Counted from the stretch's first letter, positions 51,165 to 60,622 are shown. The stretch is 64,000 bases of DNA from Paenibacillus glycanilyticus (GCF_023715145.1 NZ_JAMBNP010000004.1:372001-436000); one strand, 5' to 3'. Notes: generated from the letters alone by a model not told the origin. Numbers and translations: made by a program.

Positions 51165-51350
51165 ACAACATATTGCCGTTGATTTGCAAGCAATATGACA
51201 GTTCCGTTCCTCTTCGGATACGGCCCCAGCCTGTCATGGTCAGTATACCAAGACGACTTCGGCGATGATGCCTTTCTCCCGGGATCACTGGTCTTTACTG
51301 GACCTCCCCCGATGTACTCTTCAACATCGCGACCTCTACCTCATCGAATT
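51165..51350 (-). promoter_or_regulatory. Lysine riboswitch (L-box) of lysP
   Basis: The minus strand shows the L-box conserved blocks in order: GAGGTAGAGGTCGCG, then GAAGAGTA, GGGAGAAAGG, ATCGCCGAAG, TGACAGGCTGGGG and the closing GAACTGTCA. The order and sequence agree with the known lysC/lysP leader family. Lysine binding should favour the terminator at 51094-51133 and shut off the permease. From about 51350 to 51566 I see only a weak promoter (TTGCAA-N17-AACAAT on the minus strand). Confidence 0.9.
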
Positions 51351-51567
51351 GGATGAGGATTTACTATTTAATTTGACTGACATTGTTCTATATTAATGAC
51401 CTGTTTGCAAAAAATCAATGGATAAAGAAACCAGTTTTTTTGCTTTGAACAAAAGCAAATGGCTACCCCCGATCAACTTCTATGCTGGTTTACATAATTT
51501 CAATGAAGCCTACAAGAAATCATATGATCTGCATAAAAATTCCTTCAACATGGATAATATAAAAAAA

Positions 51568-52213
51568 TGAACCCCCTTCCCTCAGCTTATGAATACCGAA
51601 CGCCCGGACATCGTGGCGGCCAACTTAATGGAAGGGAAAATCGCGATTCTGACGGACGGAACGCCACAAGCACTGCTCCTTCCGATCACGTTCTGGACCG
51701 CATTTCAAGCTGCCTTGTATGTCGCGATCACGACGTTTCATCCGCAGCTGCTTCCGACGAATTTTTTGCTTAGTATTACGTCAGCGCGTGAAGGCGTTCC
51801 GTTTCCCGCCGTCATCGAAGCCCTGCTGATGGAATTTCTGTTCGAAGGCTTGCGCGAAGCCGGCGTACGCCTGCCGAAAGCCGTCGGATCCGCCGTCAGC
51901 ATCGTTGGGGCCCTCGTCATCGGGGAAGCTGCGGTTACCGCGGGAATCGTGTCCGCGCCGATGGTTATTATTGTCACGATTACCGGGATTGCTTCCTTCG
52001 TCATCCCTCGTTACAACATGGGCATTACCTTTCGTATTCTTCATTCTCATCTTCGCCGTTGCATTCTATCCGTCAAGCTCGGACGAGTCCCAGCTGCAAT
52101 TCCCCTATTTCTGGAAAAACATCGCTTTTCCGATTTTCCTGGTCGTTATTCCGTTGCTCCTATGGATGATCGGAACCGCGCGAATCCGGTTGAAGCGCTC
52201 CAGACAAAATTAA
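51568..52213 (+). pseudogene. Chimeric gerA-family remnant: GerAA pieces joined to a GerAB C-terminus
   Basis: Starting at CCCTTCCC after a stop, the frame reads PFPQLMNTERPDIVAANL..., the middle of a GerAA-type germinant receptor subunit. An in-frame deletion of about 35 residues joins TFWTAFQ to AALYVAITTFHP (near 51703). GerAA then continues through SAREGVPFPAVIEALLMEF and IVGALVIGEAAVTAGIVSAPMV to RYNMGI (about 52030). From there the matching homology is in another frame (FFILIFAVAFYPSSSDESQ... VIPLLLWMIG, to 52213) and looks like the C-terminus of a GerAB-type permease. The GerAA N-terminus, the GerAC gene and most of GerAB are missing. It is non-functional. Confidence 0.8.
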
Positions 52214-52217
52214 AGTC

Positions 52218-52240
52218 CCCTTGAAGGGGACCTTAATTTT
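52218..52240. terminator. Terminator-like hairpin after the gerA remnant
   Basis: GTCCCCTTGAAGGGGAC then CTTAATTTT, between the gerA remnant and the convergent isochorismatase gene. Confidence 0.6.
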
Positions 52241-52859
52241 GCCATCTAAGGGCATGGGCTTTCAGCTCGGGGAGCAGCTCAGCCGTAGTGAGAATCGCAT
52301 GCGCATAGGTGGGGCCGTTAATTTCATGAGCCGCATGCATCGCTTCTTTTGTAAAAGCCGAGGTCGCATCCTTGACCAGCGTTACATGGTAGCCAAGCTC
52401 CATGCCGAATCGGGCGGTTGCCTCGATGCAGGTATTGGCTAGCATTCCGACCACGATGATATTCTGCACGCCGTGCATCTTGAGCTGATGATCCAAATCC
52501 GTGTTCGCGAATCCGCTGCTTGCCCAGTGCTCTTTAATGATGACATCTCCTAAGCGAGGTTGAAAATCCGGATGGAATTCTCCTCCCCATGAGTCCTTTG
52601 CGAACACTTGGCCATGCTTTCCCTTCAACTGATAAGGCGTCGGATGCCTCCACGAATCGTAATCATTTGGCTCGGATCTGTGATGAGGCACATAAAAAAT
52701 GCGAATGCCGGCTGTACGGGCCCCTTCAACGACCGCTTTTAAATTTTGAATGGTGTTCACGGATTCCGATACTTCTTTCGTTCGGGGATATAGCTTGCCT
52801 TCCTCTGCCAGAAAATCATTATAAGGGTCAACCAATAACAATCCTGTCTTATCGTTCAT
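52233..52859 (-). CDS. Isochorismatase-family cysteine hydrolase
   Basis: 208 residues. The catalytic Asp is in LLLVDPYNDFL (about residue 11), Lys in DVIIKEHWASSGF, and the nucleophile Cys in VVGMLANTCIEATARFGMELGY (about residue 146). Unlike the isochorismatase-like protein at 24932-25498, this one has the full Asp-Lys-Cys triad. Family members hydrolyse amides such as nicotinamide or peroxyureidoacrylate; this substrate is not identified. The SD is weak. Confidence 0.87.
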   Translation of the reverse strand: MNDKTGLLLVDPYNDFLAEEGKLYPRTKEVSESVNTIQNLKAVVEGARTAGIRIFYVPHHRSEPNDYDSWRHPTPYQLKGKHGQVFAKDSWGGEFHPDFQPRLGDVIIKEHWASSGFANTDLDHQLKMHGVQNIIVVGMLANTCIEATARFGMELGYHVTLVKDATSAFTKEAMHAAHEINGPTYAHAILTTAELLPELKAHALRWQN

Positions 52860-53017
52860 GTTAGTTATTCGAATGCATTCCTTTCCGTTTATTCGGTTTA
52901 ACTTTCCCTGCAGCCCATGGATTTAATCGTTTCCTCGTTCCTGATCCGATGCATGAATAGGGCAGCCGAAATCGATCTCGGCTGCCCTATTGGCGTTGTT
53001 ATGATTTTCGGCATTAT

Positions 53018-53911
53018 TCAAAAGTCCTTCCGTCTAATTGCAAACAAACCTGCGGCTAGGAAAATCAAAAAATAAACGGCCGTGTAGTATAAAAAAGCAT
53101 CCGATGGCGGATTAACAACAGAAAAATAACCCAACGAATCTCTGGAGGAGAAGGTCTCGCCTAATTCGTCCACCCGGAACAATTCGGATAACATTCGCTG
53201 CTGCAGCGCATCCGTTGGAATAATAAGCCGAATTAACCCCGACACAATCTCGAGCGTATCCGATGTTGTGCTCGCGTCATCGGTTGTGAACATCCGCGCG
53301 GCAATGACCTTGTCAAGCATTGTCCCAAGCCATCCCATCCCAAACAGCATCACCATTGCCACTCCGTTGCCAAGCGGCGCAAGCCAGCATGACGCAAGCA
53401 TCGTCAGCGTAACCATGATCAGAACCGGACTGATGAACAGCATGAACGCCGGAACCAACCCGGACCAGTCGGGGTGAACGCCCGTCGCGTAAATAACGAT
53501 TATTAGGATCGACACAAATAATAGGAGAGCATAAGCAAGACAAAAGGTAACAAATCCTAACCAACGGCCCAAGTACCAGTGCGTGCGCGGTATTGGTCTT
53601 GCCAGCACCGACTGCAGGACGCCATGCTCGGCTTCTCCGGCAACGGCGGCAACCGAGCTGAAGATCGACAGAAAACCAGTCGCGAAGGCTCCGAAGAAGA
53701 AGCCAATCCATAGCAATATAGCGCTTCCTCTGAATCGTTCGACTAAATCGTTTAAGCTTATGATGCCGGATTCCGATTGTGCGGCAGTGGCACCGGCGCT
53801 TTTAGCTATAAAATAAAAAGCGATCCAAAACAAAACCGTAAGCAGCAATGTCATTAAGGTTACTTTCTTGCGCAAGAGTTCTTTCCAGGTCAGCATCCAT
53901 ACGGCAATCAT
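53018..53911 (-). CDS. ABC-2 type transporter permease
   Basis: 297 residues with six membrane helices, the first at about residue 18-37. The pattern [19 protein letters not shown] and SSVAAVAGEAEHGVLQSVLARPIPRTHWYLGRW (in outline) is typical of ABC-2/NatB-like exporter permeases. It overlaps the ATPase gene by 4 bp (ATGA). With the ATPase it forms an exporter downstream of the ECF sigma/anti-sigma pair, so the transporter is probably under that sigma factor. Confidence 0.88.
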   Translation of the reverse strand: MIAVWMLTWKELLRKKVTLMTLLLTVLFWIAFYFIAKSAGATAAQSESGIISLNDLVERFRGSAILLWIGFFFGAFATGFLSIFSSVAAVAGEAEHGVLQSVLARPIPRTHWYLGRWLGFVTFCLAYALLLFVSILIIVIYATGVHPDWSGLVPAFMLFISPVLIMVTLTMLASCWLAPLGNGVAMVMLFGMGWLGTMLDKVIAARMFTTDDASTTSDTLEIVSGLIRLIIPTDALQQRMLSELFRVDELGETFSSRDSLGYFSVVNPPSDAFLYYTAVYFLIFLAAGLFAIRRKDF

Positions 53912-54870
53912 CGGTTTTCCCCCCTATGCTCCAAACCCGATACTGCCTGCAAAAACCATTCGTCCAGGCTTGACTTCACTTTCTGCGTCTCGTATAAAGT
54001 CACGCCATGTTCAATAAGCAGACGGTTCATATAACCAACCTGCTCGTCGCCTTCAAGCTCGGCCTCCAGCCAATGCTCTCCCCATGCCAGCGCTTCTTCG
54101 CCTTCCCAAGGAACGAGGTCAACCGGAACAATCATCGTTTCGCGAAGCCAATCCAGCAGCTCGGGAGTCATGCCGCCTACCCGGAACCGCCAGCTTGAAG
54201 AAGCCCGGAGCACATCCGACACGCGACCGTCAGCCATTATTCGGCCATTGTTCAATAAGGCCACATGATCGCATAAAAACTCGACATCCTCTAACAGATG
54301 CGAGTTCAGGAAAATCGTTTTGCCTTCCTTGCGAAGCCGCTGCAGCAGCTCGCGCACTTCATGGCGGCCTACGGGATCCAGAGCAGACGCGGGCTCGTCC
54401 AAAAATACGATATCCGGATCGGTCAGAAGGGCGCAAGCGAGACCCAGCCGTTGCTGCATCCCCTTGGAATAACCTTTAATCCGGTCACTTCCCCTCTTTC
54501 CGATTCCAACTTCATCGAGCAGCCGGTCGATCCGGCGTTTCGCGTCCGCACCCTTCATCCCGCATAGCTTGGCATGGAAATGCATGGCCTCTTCCCCGCT
54601 TAACCATCCCGGATAACGGAATAATTCAGGTAAATAGCCAATGCGCCGTCTGGCTTCCACGGATCCCGCAGGATGACCGAACAATAACGCTTTCCCGTCT
54701 GTTGGGGTCGTTAAGCCAACCAGCATTTTGACAATCGTGCTCTTGCCGGCCCCGTTAGGGCCAAGGAAGCCAAAGGCTTCCCCGGCAGGAATGCGGAGCG
54801 TAACATCATGACAGCCACGTCCGTTTCCGTAGTTTTTCGTTATACCGAATGTTTCGATCGCATAACTCAT
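53908..54870 (-). CDS. ABC transporter ATP-binding protein
   Basis: About 320 residues. Walker [10 protein letters not shown] (about residue 38-46), Q-loop YLPE, signature [10 protein letters not shown], Walker [14 protein letters not shown] and the switch His in NSHLLEDV, plus a C-terminal extension of about 90 residues usual for ABC-2 exporters. The ATG at 54870 overlaps the anti-sigma stop (ATGA) and fits the family start (MSYAIETFG); the upstream ATG lies too close to its SD. Partner of the following permease. Confidence 0.9.
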   Translation of the reverse strand: MSYAIETFGITKNYGNGRGCHDVTLRIPAGEAFGFLGPNGAGKSTIVKMLVGLTTPTDGKALLFGHPAGSVEARRRIGYLPELFRYPGWLSGEEAMHFHAKLCGMKGADAKRRIDRLLDEVGIGKRGSDRIKGYSKGMQQRLGLACALLTDPDIVFLDEPASALDPVGRHEVRELLQRLRKEGKTIFLNSHLLEDVEFLCDHVALLNNGRIMADGRVSDVLRASSSWRFRVGGMTPELLDWLRETMIVPVDLVPWEGEEALAWGEHWLEAELEGDEQVGYMNRLLIEHGVTLYETQKVKSSLDEWFLQAVSGLEHRGENR

Positions 54871-56003
54871 TGGGCAATCCATTCCTTCACAATCTGTTCC
54901 GCCTCTTCACGGGTTTTTGCGTCATACAAGGATACATAATGGACCAAGCCATTATCCAGCCAGGTTACTCTCCAGCCGCCGCCCCAGCTATCGCTGTTTT
55001 CGAAGTAGACATCGGTACCCGCAAGCACCGTCTTCGTCACATGTCCATCCGTAATAATCGGGAACGGTACTTCTCCTTCGCTAATCCGCGTGCTTTGCAT
55101 CAATACGTTCTTGAGGCTAGTCGGCAGAATAGGGAAACGGATCAAGGCTTCGTATGCGTCTTCTGCATCGATCGAGGGATCCATTTCAAGAACCGGAACC
55201 GGGCTGATATTGATTCCGATATACCGCTCTCTTTCATCCGAGTCCAGATAACGGTAGTCGGCGTTCACGCCTTGCCCCATTCGCAGCGTAATCGGCTTGC
55301 CGTCAACCGACGCAGGCAGCAATTGCTCGGCACCAAGCTTTTTCATGACGCCGTTTACCGCATCCACATCCAGCCGGAACGTAATCGCTTGTCCTTGCTG
55401 TCCGTTAATATGAAGATCGGTTTGCTTGCCAAACGGTGATTTGAGCTCTTCAGGCACCTTAATCCCGTACTTCTCGAAGGCTTGGGCCGCCGTTAAATCC
55501 GAAGAGCCTTCTCCAATAACCGCGCGTTCGAATTGTCCGAATTTATTGCTGGATTCTCCCGACACCTCCGTTCCAAAGAAGCTCTCCAATGCGGTGTTGT
55601 AATCATCCTCTTGAACGACGGCCACCTGATTCATCTTGAAATTGCCCAATATAGAAGCCAGAGCCTCATTCGTGGATGGTAACGCGATAGCCGCGCAGAT
55701 CACTACGGCTGCGGCAGCAACGCCGGTCTTCTTGGCATGCTTCTTCAGCCAGCGGCGGTAAGTCGGTTGACCCGGCTTGGCTTCGCGGCGTTCCGGCTTC
55801 TCCTCAACCACTTTCTCCGAATTGGCTTTGAGTTCCTCTTCTGCTGCATGCGCCACGCCAGACGGCTTATGCATCGTATCCTCGGCCGTGACTCCTTCAT
55901 GACTCCATGCCTTCCAGACTGGAGAACCTTCTTGCTCTTTAAGCTTAAGCGCCAGCTTATTCCAAGCGGCATTTGTATCCTCATCGATCGGATGATTGGT
56001 CAT
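54867..56003 (-). CDS. Membrane-anchored anti-sigma/sensor protein
   Basis: About 378 residues. A cytoplasmic N-terminal region of about 95 residues, charged and low in complexity, is followed by one membrane helix (GVAAAAVVICAAIALP) and an extracytoplasmic domain of about 260 residues. It lies directly downstream of an ECF sigma gene, so it is very probably the cognate anti-sigma. The zinc-binding HxxxCxxC motif of ZAS proteins is absent. AAGGAG sits 9 nt before the ATG at 56003, while ATG 56024 has no SD. Confidence 0.8.
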   Translation of the reverse strand: MTNHPIDEDTNAAWNKLALKLKEQEGSPVWKAWSHEGVTAEDTMHKPSGVAHAAEEELKANSEKVVEEKPERREAKPGQPTYRRWLKKHAKKTGVAAAAVVICAAIALPSTNEALASILGNFKMNQVAVVQEDDYNTALESFFGTEVSGESSNKFGQFERAVIGEGSSDLTAAQAFEKYGIKVPEELKSPFGKQTDLHINGQQGQAITFRLDVDAVNGVMKKLGAEQLLPASVDGKPITLRMGQGVNADYRYLDSDERERYIGINISPVPVLEMDPSIDAEDAYEALIRFPILPTSLKNVLMQSTRISEGEVPFPIITDGHVTKTVLAGTDVYFENSDSWGGGWRVTWLDNGLVHYVSLYDAKTREEAEQIVKEWIAQ

Positions 56004-56016
56004 CTGCTTCATCTCC

Positions 56017-56550
56017 TTATTCATGAGACCATTGTTTTTCGTGTTTCAAAGCTTGCTTGCGCAATCTTTCCCCCGCCCGTTTAAGCAGAGTGCCTACCTG
56101 AGGCTGCTGTACCTGCAGCTCCTGCGCGATCTCGGAATAGCTGTAGCCGGAATACCTGAGGAGCAGCATCTCTCTGTCCCGTTCCGACAGGGAGTTCAAC
56201 CAGCCATGCACCTGCTCCTCGTCGCCCTGCTTGATTACGGCTTGTTCGCCGGATTGATGGGACTGGGGCTCTGCCATCAGCTGCCGCTCCTGCCGCTGCA
56301 TAAGCGAACGCTCCCTCGCCTTCTGATCCAAGTAATCGTATGCGCTTCTCGTAAGCACGCGATGCAGCCATGCCCCAACTGCTTCCGGCGTTGATGGCGG
56401 ATTCTTATATAATTTCAGGAATACCTCCTGAGCCAAATCTTCGGCGGCTGCCTTATCGCGCAGCAGTGCTGTCAGCTTTCGAATTACGGACGGATAATGC
56501 TTATGGAATATAAGTTTAAACAAATCCGGCGCCGGATCTTGAATGTCCAT
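56017..56550 (-). CDS. ECF RNA polymerase sigma factor
   Basis: 177 residues. Region 2 (about 12-85: IFHKHYPSVIRKLTALL, AAEDLAQEVFLKLYKNPP) and region 4 (about 115-170: LSERDREMLLLRYSGYSYSEIAQELQVQQPQVGTLLKRAGERL in outline). It is a SigW-like group IV factor. First gene of the operon sigma - anti-sigma - ABC ATPase - permease, suggesting an envelope-stress or toxic-compound response with its own exporter. GGGAGG precedes the ATG. Confidence 0.92.
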   Translation of the reverse strand: MDIQDPAPDLFKLIFHKHYPSVIRKLTALLRDKAAAEDLAQEVFLKLYKNPPSTPEAVGAWLHRVLTRSAYDYLDQKARERSLMQRQERQLMAEPQSHQSGEQAVIKQGDEEQVHGWLNSLSERDREMLLLRYSGYSYSEIAQELQVQQPQVGTLLKRAGERLRKQALKHEKQWSHE

Positions 56551-56689
56551 TGTCCTTTGCCTCCCTATTATTCATTGCCACTACGCTTGCCCGGGCTTAA
56601 CGTTGACATTAATTAGACGGATATCCCGTCTATTTTGTAACACCTTAAACTCAGATATTAATAGAATGCCAAAAAAAACGCTAAAAAAG

Positions 56690-56735
56690 ACTGCGCCGGA
56701 AGTCATCGGAGATGATTCTGGCGCAGTCTCTATAT
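56690..56735 (-). terminator. Terminator after metE
   Basis: GACTGCGCCAGAATCATC...GATGACTTCCGGCGCAGTC followed by TTTTTT on the minus strand. Confidence 0.9.
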
Positions 56736-56740
56736 TTAGA

Positions 56741-59029
56741 TTACACGTTGACGGCATGCTTCTCGCGGGCAAGCTTTGTTGCTTCCACCATGTTGCGAAG
56801 GGACGCGATGGTTTCTTCTTTGCCGCGCGTCTTTAATCCGCAATCCGGGTTAATCCAGAACAGCTTAGGATCGAGCACTTGAAGCGCGCGGTCAATCATG
56901 GTTGTCATTTCCTCCACATCCGGTACACGCGGGCTATGAATATCGTATACGCCTAGACCAATGCCATGCTTGTAGGTATTGACTTCAAAGCTGTGAATCA
57001 GCTCGCCGTGACTGCGGGAGGTCTCGATCGAGATTACGTCCGCGTCCATCTCTTCAATCGAATCAATCATGTCATGGAATTCGCAATAGCACATATGCGT
57101 ATGAATTTGCGTCGTATCCTGAACGGTGCAGGTGGTCACGCGGAATGCTTTGACCGACCAGTCCAAATACGCCCTCTGCTCCTCTTGCTTCAGAGGCAGA
57201 CCCTCGCGTACGGCAGGCTCATCGACCTGAATCATGCCGATTCCCGCATTCTCGAGAGCTTCAACCTCCTGACGCAGCGCGTAAGCCAGCTGGTATGCTA
57301 TCTGCTCGCGTGCCAAATCATCGCGAACGAAGGACCAGTTCATAATGGTGATTGGACCGGTAAGCATGCCTTTCACCGGAAGCTTGGTTTTGGATTGCGC
57401 ATAGACCGTCTCTTCAACCGTCATCGCTTCCTTGAAGGCTACGTCGCCAAAGATAACCGGAGGTTTGACGCAGCGGGAGCCATAAGATTGTACCCAGCCG
57501 TTCTGGGTGAAGGCAAAGCCCTCGAGCTTCTCGCCGAAGAACTCAACCATGTCCGTCCGTTCAAACTCGCCATGAACAAGAACGTCGAGGCCGATTTCCT
57601 CTTGATAGCTGATCCAGCTGTCGATCTGCTCTTGAATGAAGCTGGAGTACCGCTCGTTATTCCATTCCCCTTTGCGCCATGATTGGCGCGCCTTGCGAAC
57701 CTCCGTTGATTGCGGGAAGCTTCCGATTGTTGTTGTCGGGAAGAGGGGCAGCTGCCATTTCTTCTGCTGGGCGGAATTCCGCTCCGCAAACGGAGATTTT
57801 CTGACCGGCACTTGCGTTTGAATGCGCGCGACGGCAGAATGAACGTCGGCACGGTTCCGGAATACGGATTGCTCCAGAGCTTTAAGATCAAGCTTATTGG
57901 CCTCAAGAGCATCGGTAACCGAAGCTTCTCCTTTATTTAAAGCCTCCGTTAACAGAGCCAATTCATCCAGCTTCTCGTCCGCAAAGGCAAGCACGTTCCT
58001 CAGCTCCGGGAACAGCATGGTCTCCGGCTTTGTCGTTACCGGTACGTGCAGCAGGCTGCAGGAGGTCTGAACAAGCAGCTTATCCGTTGACACCAGCGTT
58101 TGCAGCTCGTTCAAGAGCTCAAGCTTATCCGCTAGCGGCGCTTTCCAGATGCCGCGGCCATCGATAACGCCGGCTCCAAGCACCTTGTCAGCCGGGAAGC
58201 CGAATTCGCGAATGGCGGACAGATTGCCGCGCAGCCCATGAACAAAGTCGAGACCAATCCCCTGCACGGGCAGGTTCACGATTTCCTTGAATGGATCCAC
58301 GGATTCGAAGTAAGTCTGCAGCATAATATTCAGCTGCGGAGCGGCTTCCGCCAGCTTGCCGTAGATGGATTTCAGCCGGGCTACATCATCGTTGCTGAGC
58401 TTTGTCACGAGAATCGGCTCATCGATTTGAACCCACTGAACGCCTTCCTCCTGCAGCTCCCGAAGCACCTGCGCATACAGCTTAATCAGAATCGAGAGCC
58501 AAGTGTCGATCTCGGATCTGCCATAACCCTTCGATAGCTTGAGGAAGGTGAACGGACCAAGAATGACCGGTTTACCCTCAATGCCGAGCTTTTCTTTTGC
58601 TTCGCGGTAAGCAATAAGCGGTTTATTCTCCGTGAGAACGGGCTCCGCACCGTACAGCTCCGGCACGATATAGTGGTAATTCGTGTTGAACCATTTCGTC
58701 ATCTCGCTTGCCGCCGCGTCCTTGGTACCGCGGGCAACTCCATAGTAGACGGACAGAGGCACGACACCTCCGCTATAATTAAACCGCCTCGGAATGATTC
58801 CGAACATTGCGGCAGTATCAAGCACTTGATCATAATAGCTGAAGTCATTAACCGGAATGAAGTCGATGCCCTTCTCCTGCTGCTTGCTGAGATGTTGAAG
58901 ACGGATTTGCCTGAGCTGGTTATGAAGCTCCTTTTCCCCCAGCTTGCCTGCCCAGAATGCTTCCAGCGCTTTCTTCCATTCGCGGTTCTCACCGATTCGA
59001 GGGTACCCCAATACACTGCTCTTTGCCAT
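56741..59029 (-). CDS. metE: Cobalamin-independent methionine synthase
   Basis: About 762 residues with the two-barrel MetE plan: KSSVLGYPRIGENREWKKALE at the N-terminus, then the catalytic C-terminal half with the zinc ligands in HMCYCEFHD (His-Cys) and a late Cys in NPDCGLKTR, plus IQVDEPAVREGLP. It transfers the methyl group of 5-methyltetrahydrofolate (triglutamate) to homocysteine. The ATG at 59029 follows GAGGAG. A LysR-type box lies upstream next to a MetR-like gene, so regulation is probably methionine- or homocysteine-responsive. Confidence 0.95.
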   Translation of the reverse strand: MAKSSVLGYPRIGENREWKKALEAFWAGKLGEKELHNQLRQIRLQHLSKQQEKGIDFIPVNDFSYYDQVLDTAAMFGIIPRRFNYSGGVVPLSVYYGVARGTKDAAASEMTKWFNTNYHYIVPELYGAEPVLTENKPLIAYREAKEKLGIEGKPVILGPFTFLKLSKGYGRSEIDTWLSILIKLYAQVLRELQEEGVQWVQIDEPILVTKLSNDDVARLKSIYGKLAEAAPQLNIMLQTYFESVDPFKEIVNLPVQGIGLDFVHGLRGNLSAIREFGFPADKVLGAGVIDGRGIWKAPLADKLELLNELQTLVSTDKLLVQTSCSLLHVPVTTKPETMLFPELRNVLAFADEKLDELALLTEALNKGEASVTDALEANKLDLKALEQSVFRNRADVHSAVARIQTQVPVRKSPFAERNSAQQKKWQLPLFPTTTIGSFPQSTEVRKARQSWRKGEWNNERYSSFIQEQIDSWISYQEEIGLDVLVHGEFERTDMVEFFGEKLEGFAFTQNGWVQSYGSRCVKPPVIFGDVAFKEAMTVEETVYAQSKTKLPVKGMLTGPITIMNWSFVRDDLAREQIAYQLAYALRQEVEALENAGIGMIQVDEPAVREGLPLKQEEQRAYLDWSVKAFRVTTCTVQDTTQIHTHMCYCEFHDMIDSIEEMDADVISIETSRSHGELIHSFEVNTYKHGIGLGVYDIHSPRVPDVEEMTTMIDRALQVLDPKLFWINPDCGLKTRGKEETIASLRNMVEATKLAREKHAVNV

Positions 59030-59113
59030 CTTGCAACAACTCCTCAACATTTGTTACAAGAAAGATAACATGGTTCAAGAGTTATAGTGTAACTGTAAAA
59101 TACTATATCCAGC

Positions 59114-59130
59114 TATAGCCAAAAGCTATA
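59114..59130. promoter_or_regulatory. MetR/MtaR-type LysR box upstream of metE
   Basis: TATAGC-N5-GCTATA, a perfect 17-nt inverted repeat, resembles the MtaR/MetR consensus TATAGTTTNAAACTATA. It lies about 85 nt upstream of metE, immediately after the LysR gene; a further ATATAG half-site follows. Confidence 0.65.
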
Positions 59131-60039
59131 TCAGAGAGCTGGAGCAATCGCTTTATGCAACGCTTCGATATAAGCCGCTCCAAGCTTGGATAACGCCGTG
59201 CTCCGGTGGGCGATCCAGCCGACGTTAATGGTTTCTTCCGTATCTAGCGGGACGGGAATAATCTCGTTGCCGTTCAGATCCGCGCTTAGCACGCCGGTCG
59301 AAATCGTATACCCGTTAAGACCAATCAGAAGATTAAACAAGGTTGCCCGATCGTTTACCCGAATGCTCTTCTTATGCGATAACGTGCTCAGAATTTCCTC
59401 AGCGAAGTGGAAAGAGTTGTACTCCCCCTGGTCAAAGGACAGATACGGAAACTCGTCCAGCTGGTCAATGGTTACCTTAGCCTGCTTGGCGAGCGGGTTC
59501 TTGATACTGATGAAGATATGCGGGTTTGCCGTGAACAAGCTCGTAAACTGCAGGTTCGAGTCCTTCAGCAGCTTGTTGATCACTTTCCCGTTGAACTCAT
59601 TGAGATACAGGATGCCAATCTCGCTTCGCAGGCTTTTCACATCCTCGATAATCTCGTAGGTCTTCGTCTCGCGCAGAGACAGCTCATACTCCTCCTGCCC
59701 GAATTCCTGTACCAGGCTTACGAAGGCATTAACCGCAAAGGCATAGTGCTGCGTTGATACGGAGAAATGCTGCGGAGACGGCTTCGCGTTCAAATACCGG
59801 CTCTCCAGCAGCTCCGCCTGTTCCACTACCTGACGGGCGTAACTGAGGAACTCCACGCCTTCCTTCGAGAGGGAAATCCCTTTGTTCGAACGCTCGAATA
59901 TCGCAAGCTGCAGCTCGTCTTCCAGGTCCTTGATGGCATTGGAAAGCGTTGGCTGCGAGATGAACAGTCTCTTTGCAGCTTCGTTAATAGAGCCGCGATT
60001 CGCGACCTCAATAATGTATTTTAATTGCTGTAAGGTCAA
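59131..60039 (-). CDS. LysR-family regulator, MetR/MtaR-like
   Basis: 302 residues. The N-terminal winged helix (LQQLKYIIEVANRGSINEAAKRLFISQPTLSNAI in outline) and an effector domain with SVSTQHYAFAVNAFVSLV and GILYLNEFN strongly recall the streptococcal MtaR/MetR group. It starts with TTG at 60039, 7 nt after GGAGG. It is adjacent to metE on the same strand with a matching box between, so it likely activates metE. Confidence 0.85.
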   Translation of the reverse strand: MTLQQLKYIIEVANRGSINEAAKRLFISQPTLSNAIKDLEDELQLAIFERSNKGISLSKEGVEFLSYARQVVEQAELLESRYLNAKPSPQHFSVSTQHYAFAVNAFVSLVQEFGQEEYELSLRETKTYEIIEDVKSLRSEIGILYLNEFNGKVINKLLKDSNLQFTSLFTANPHIFISIKNPLAKQAKVTIDQLDEFPYLSFDQGEYNSFHFAEEILSTLSHKKSIRVNDRATLFNLLIGLNGYTISTGVLSADLNGNEIIPVPLDTEETINVGWIAHRSTALSKLGAAYIEALHKAIAPAL

Positions 60040-60055
60040 TGCCGTTCCTCCTTAT

Positions 60056-60604
60056 CTAAGCATCCGTTATTCCCGGCGACCAGCCGATGTCTTGTGACCA
60101 GAGATGCGCCTTATGGATAATATCCCATACGATAGGGCCTTTTCCTTCGACATATCTGATTCGATCATGCTTGTACAGCTTCATTAGCCGGCGCTTCTCG
60201 CTCGAATAACGCAGGCAATCCTCCGGATGCTGCCGCAGATAATCCCGGAACAGCAGATTTACCTGCTCGGAGAAGCTCCCTGCCTGTCTCACATGAATAT
60301 GGGTTCTGCGGGTACCGGGGGCTTCCCGGAAATATCGCTTCGTCCGGTCGGGATTCTCCTCTCTGAACACAAACCCGAGCTGCTCCATTCCGGATTTAAA
60401 CCTCGGCAAATCTTCTAATCGAGATACCGAAATCTGAATGTCGATAACCGGCTTCGCATCTAGCCCTCTAATGGACGTCGATCCAATATGATCAATTCGA
60501 AGGGCGATATCTCCGAGGGATGCTCTTAGCCTTGCGGCTGTCTCCAGAAACAGCGTTCTCCACTGCGGGTTATATTTCGCTATCGTCCATTGATCCTCCA
60601 TCAT
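60056..60604 (-). CDS. GrpB-family (nucleotidyltransferase-like) protein
   Basis: 182 residues with the UPF0157/GrpB pattern: IDHIGSTSIRGLDAKPVIDIQI (about 37-58, nucleotidyltransferase-like core), then the THIHVRQ histidine stretch and NLLFRDYLRQHPED. The function of the family is not established. AAAGGAG is 5 nt before the ATG. Confidence 0.88.
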   Translation of the reverse strand: MMEDQWTIAKYNPQWRTLFLETAARLRASLGDIALRIDHIGSTSIRGLDAKPVIDIQISVSRLEDLPRFKSGMEQLGFVFREENPDRTKRYFREAPGTRRTHIHVRQAGSFSEQVNLLFRDYLRQHPEDCLRYSSEKRRLMKLYKHDRIRYVEGKGPIVWDIIHKAHLWSQDIGWSPGITDA

Positions 60605-60622
60605 GGTTACTCCTTTCCGCTC

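Noticed and set aside
52959..52988. Hairpin AGGGCAGCCGA...TCGGCTGCCCT after the ABC permease gene
   Set aside because: A strong stem but without a T tract on the minus strand, so I do not call it a terminator.
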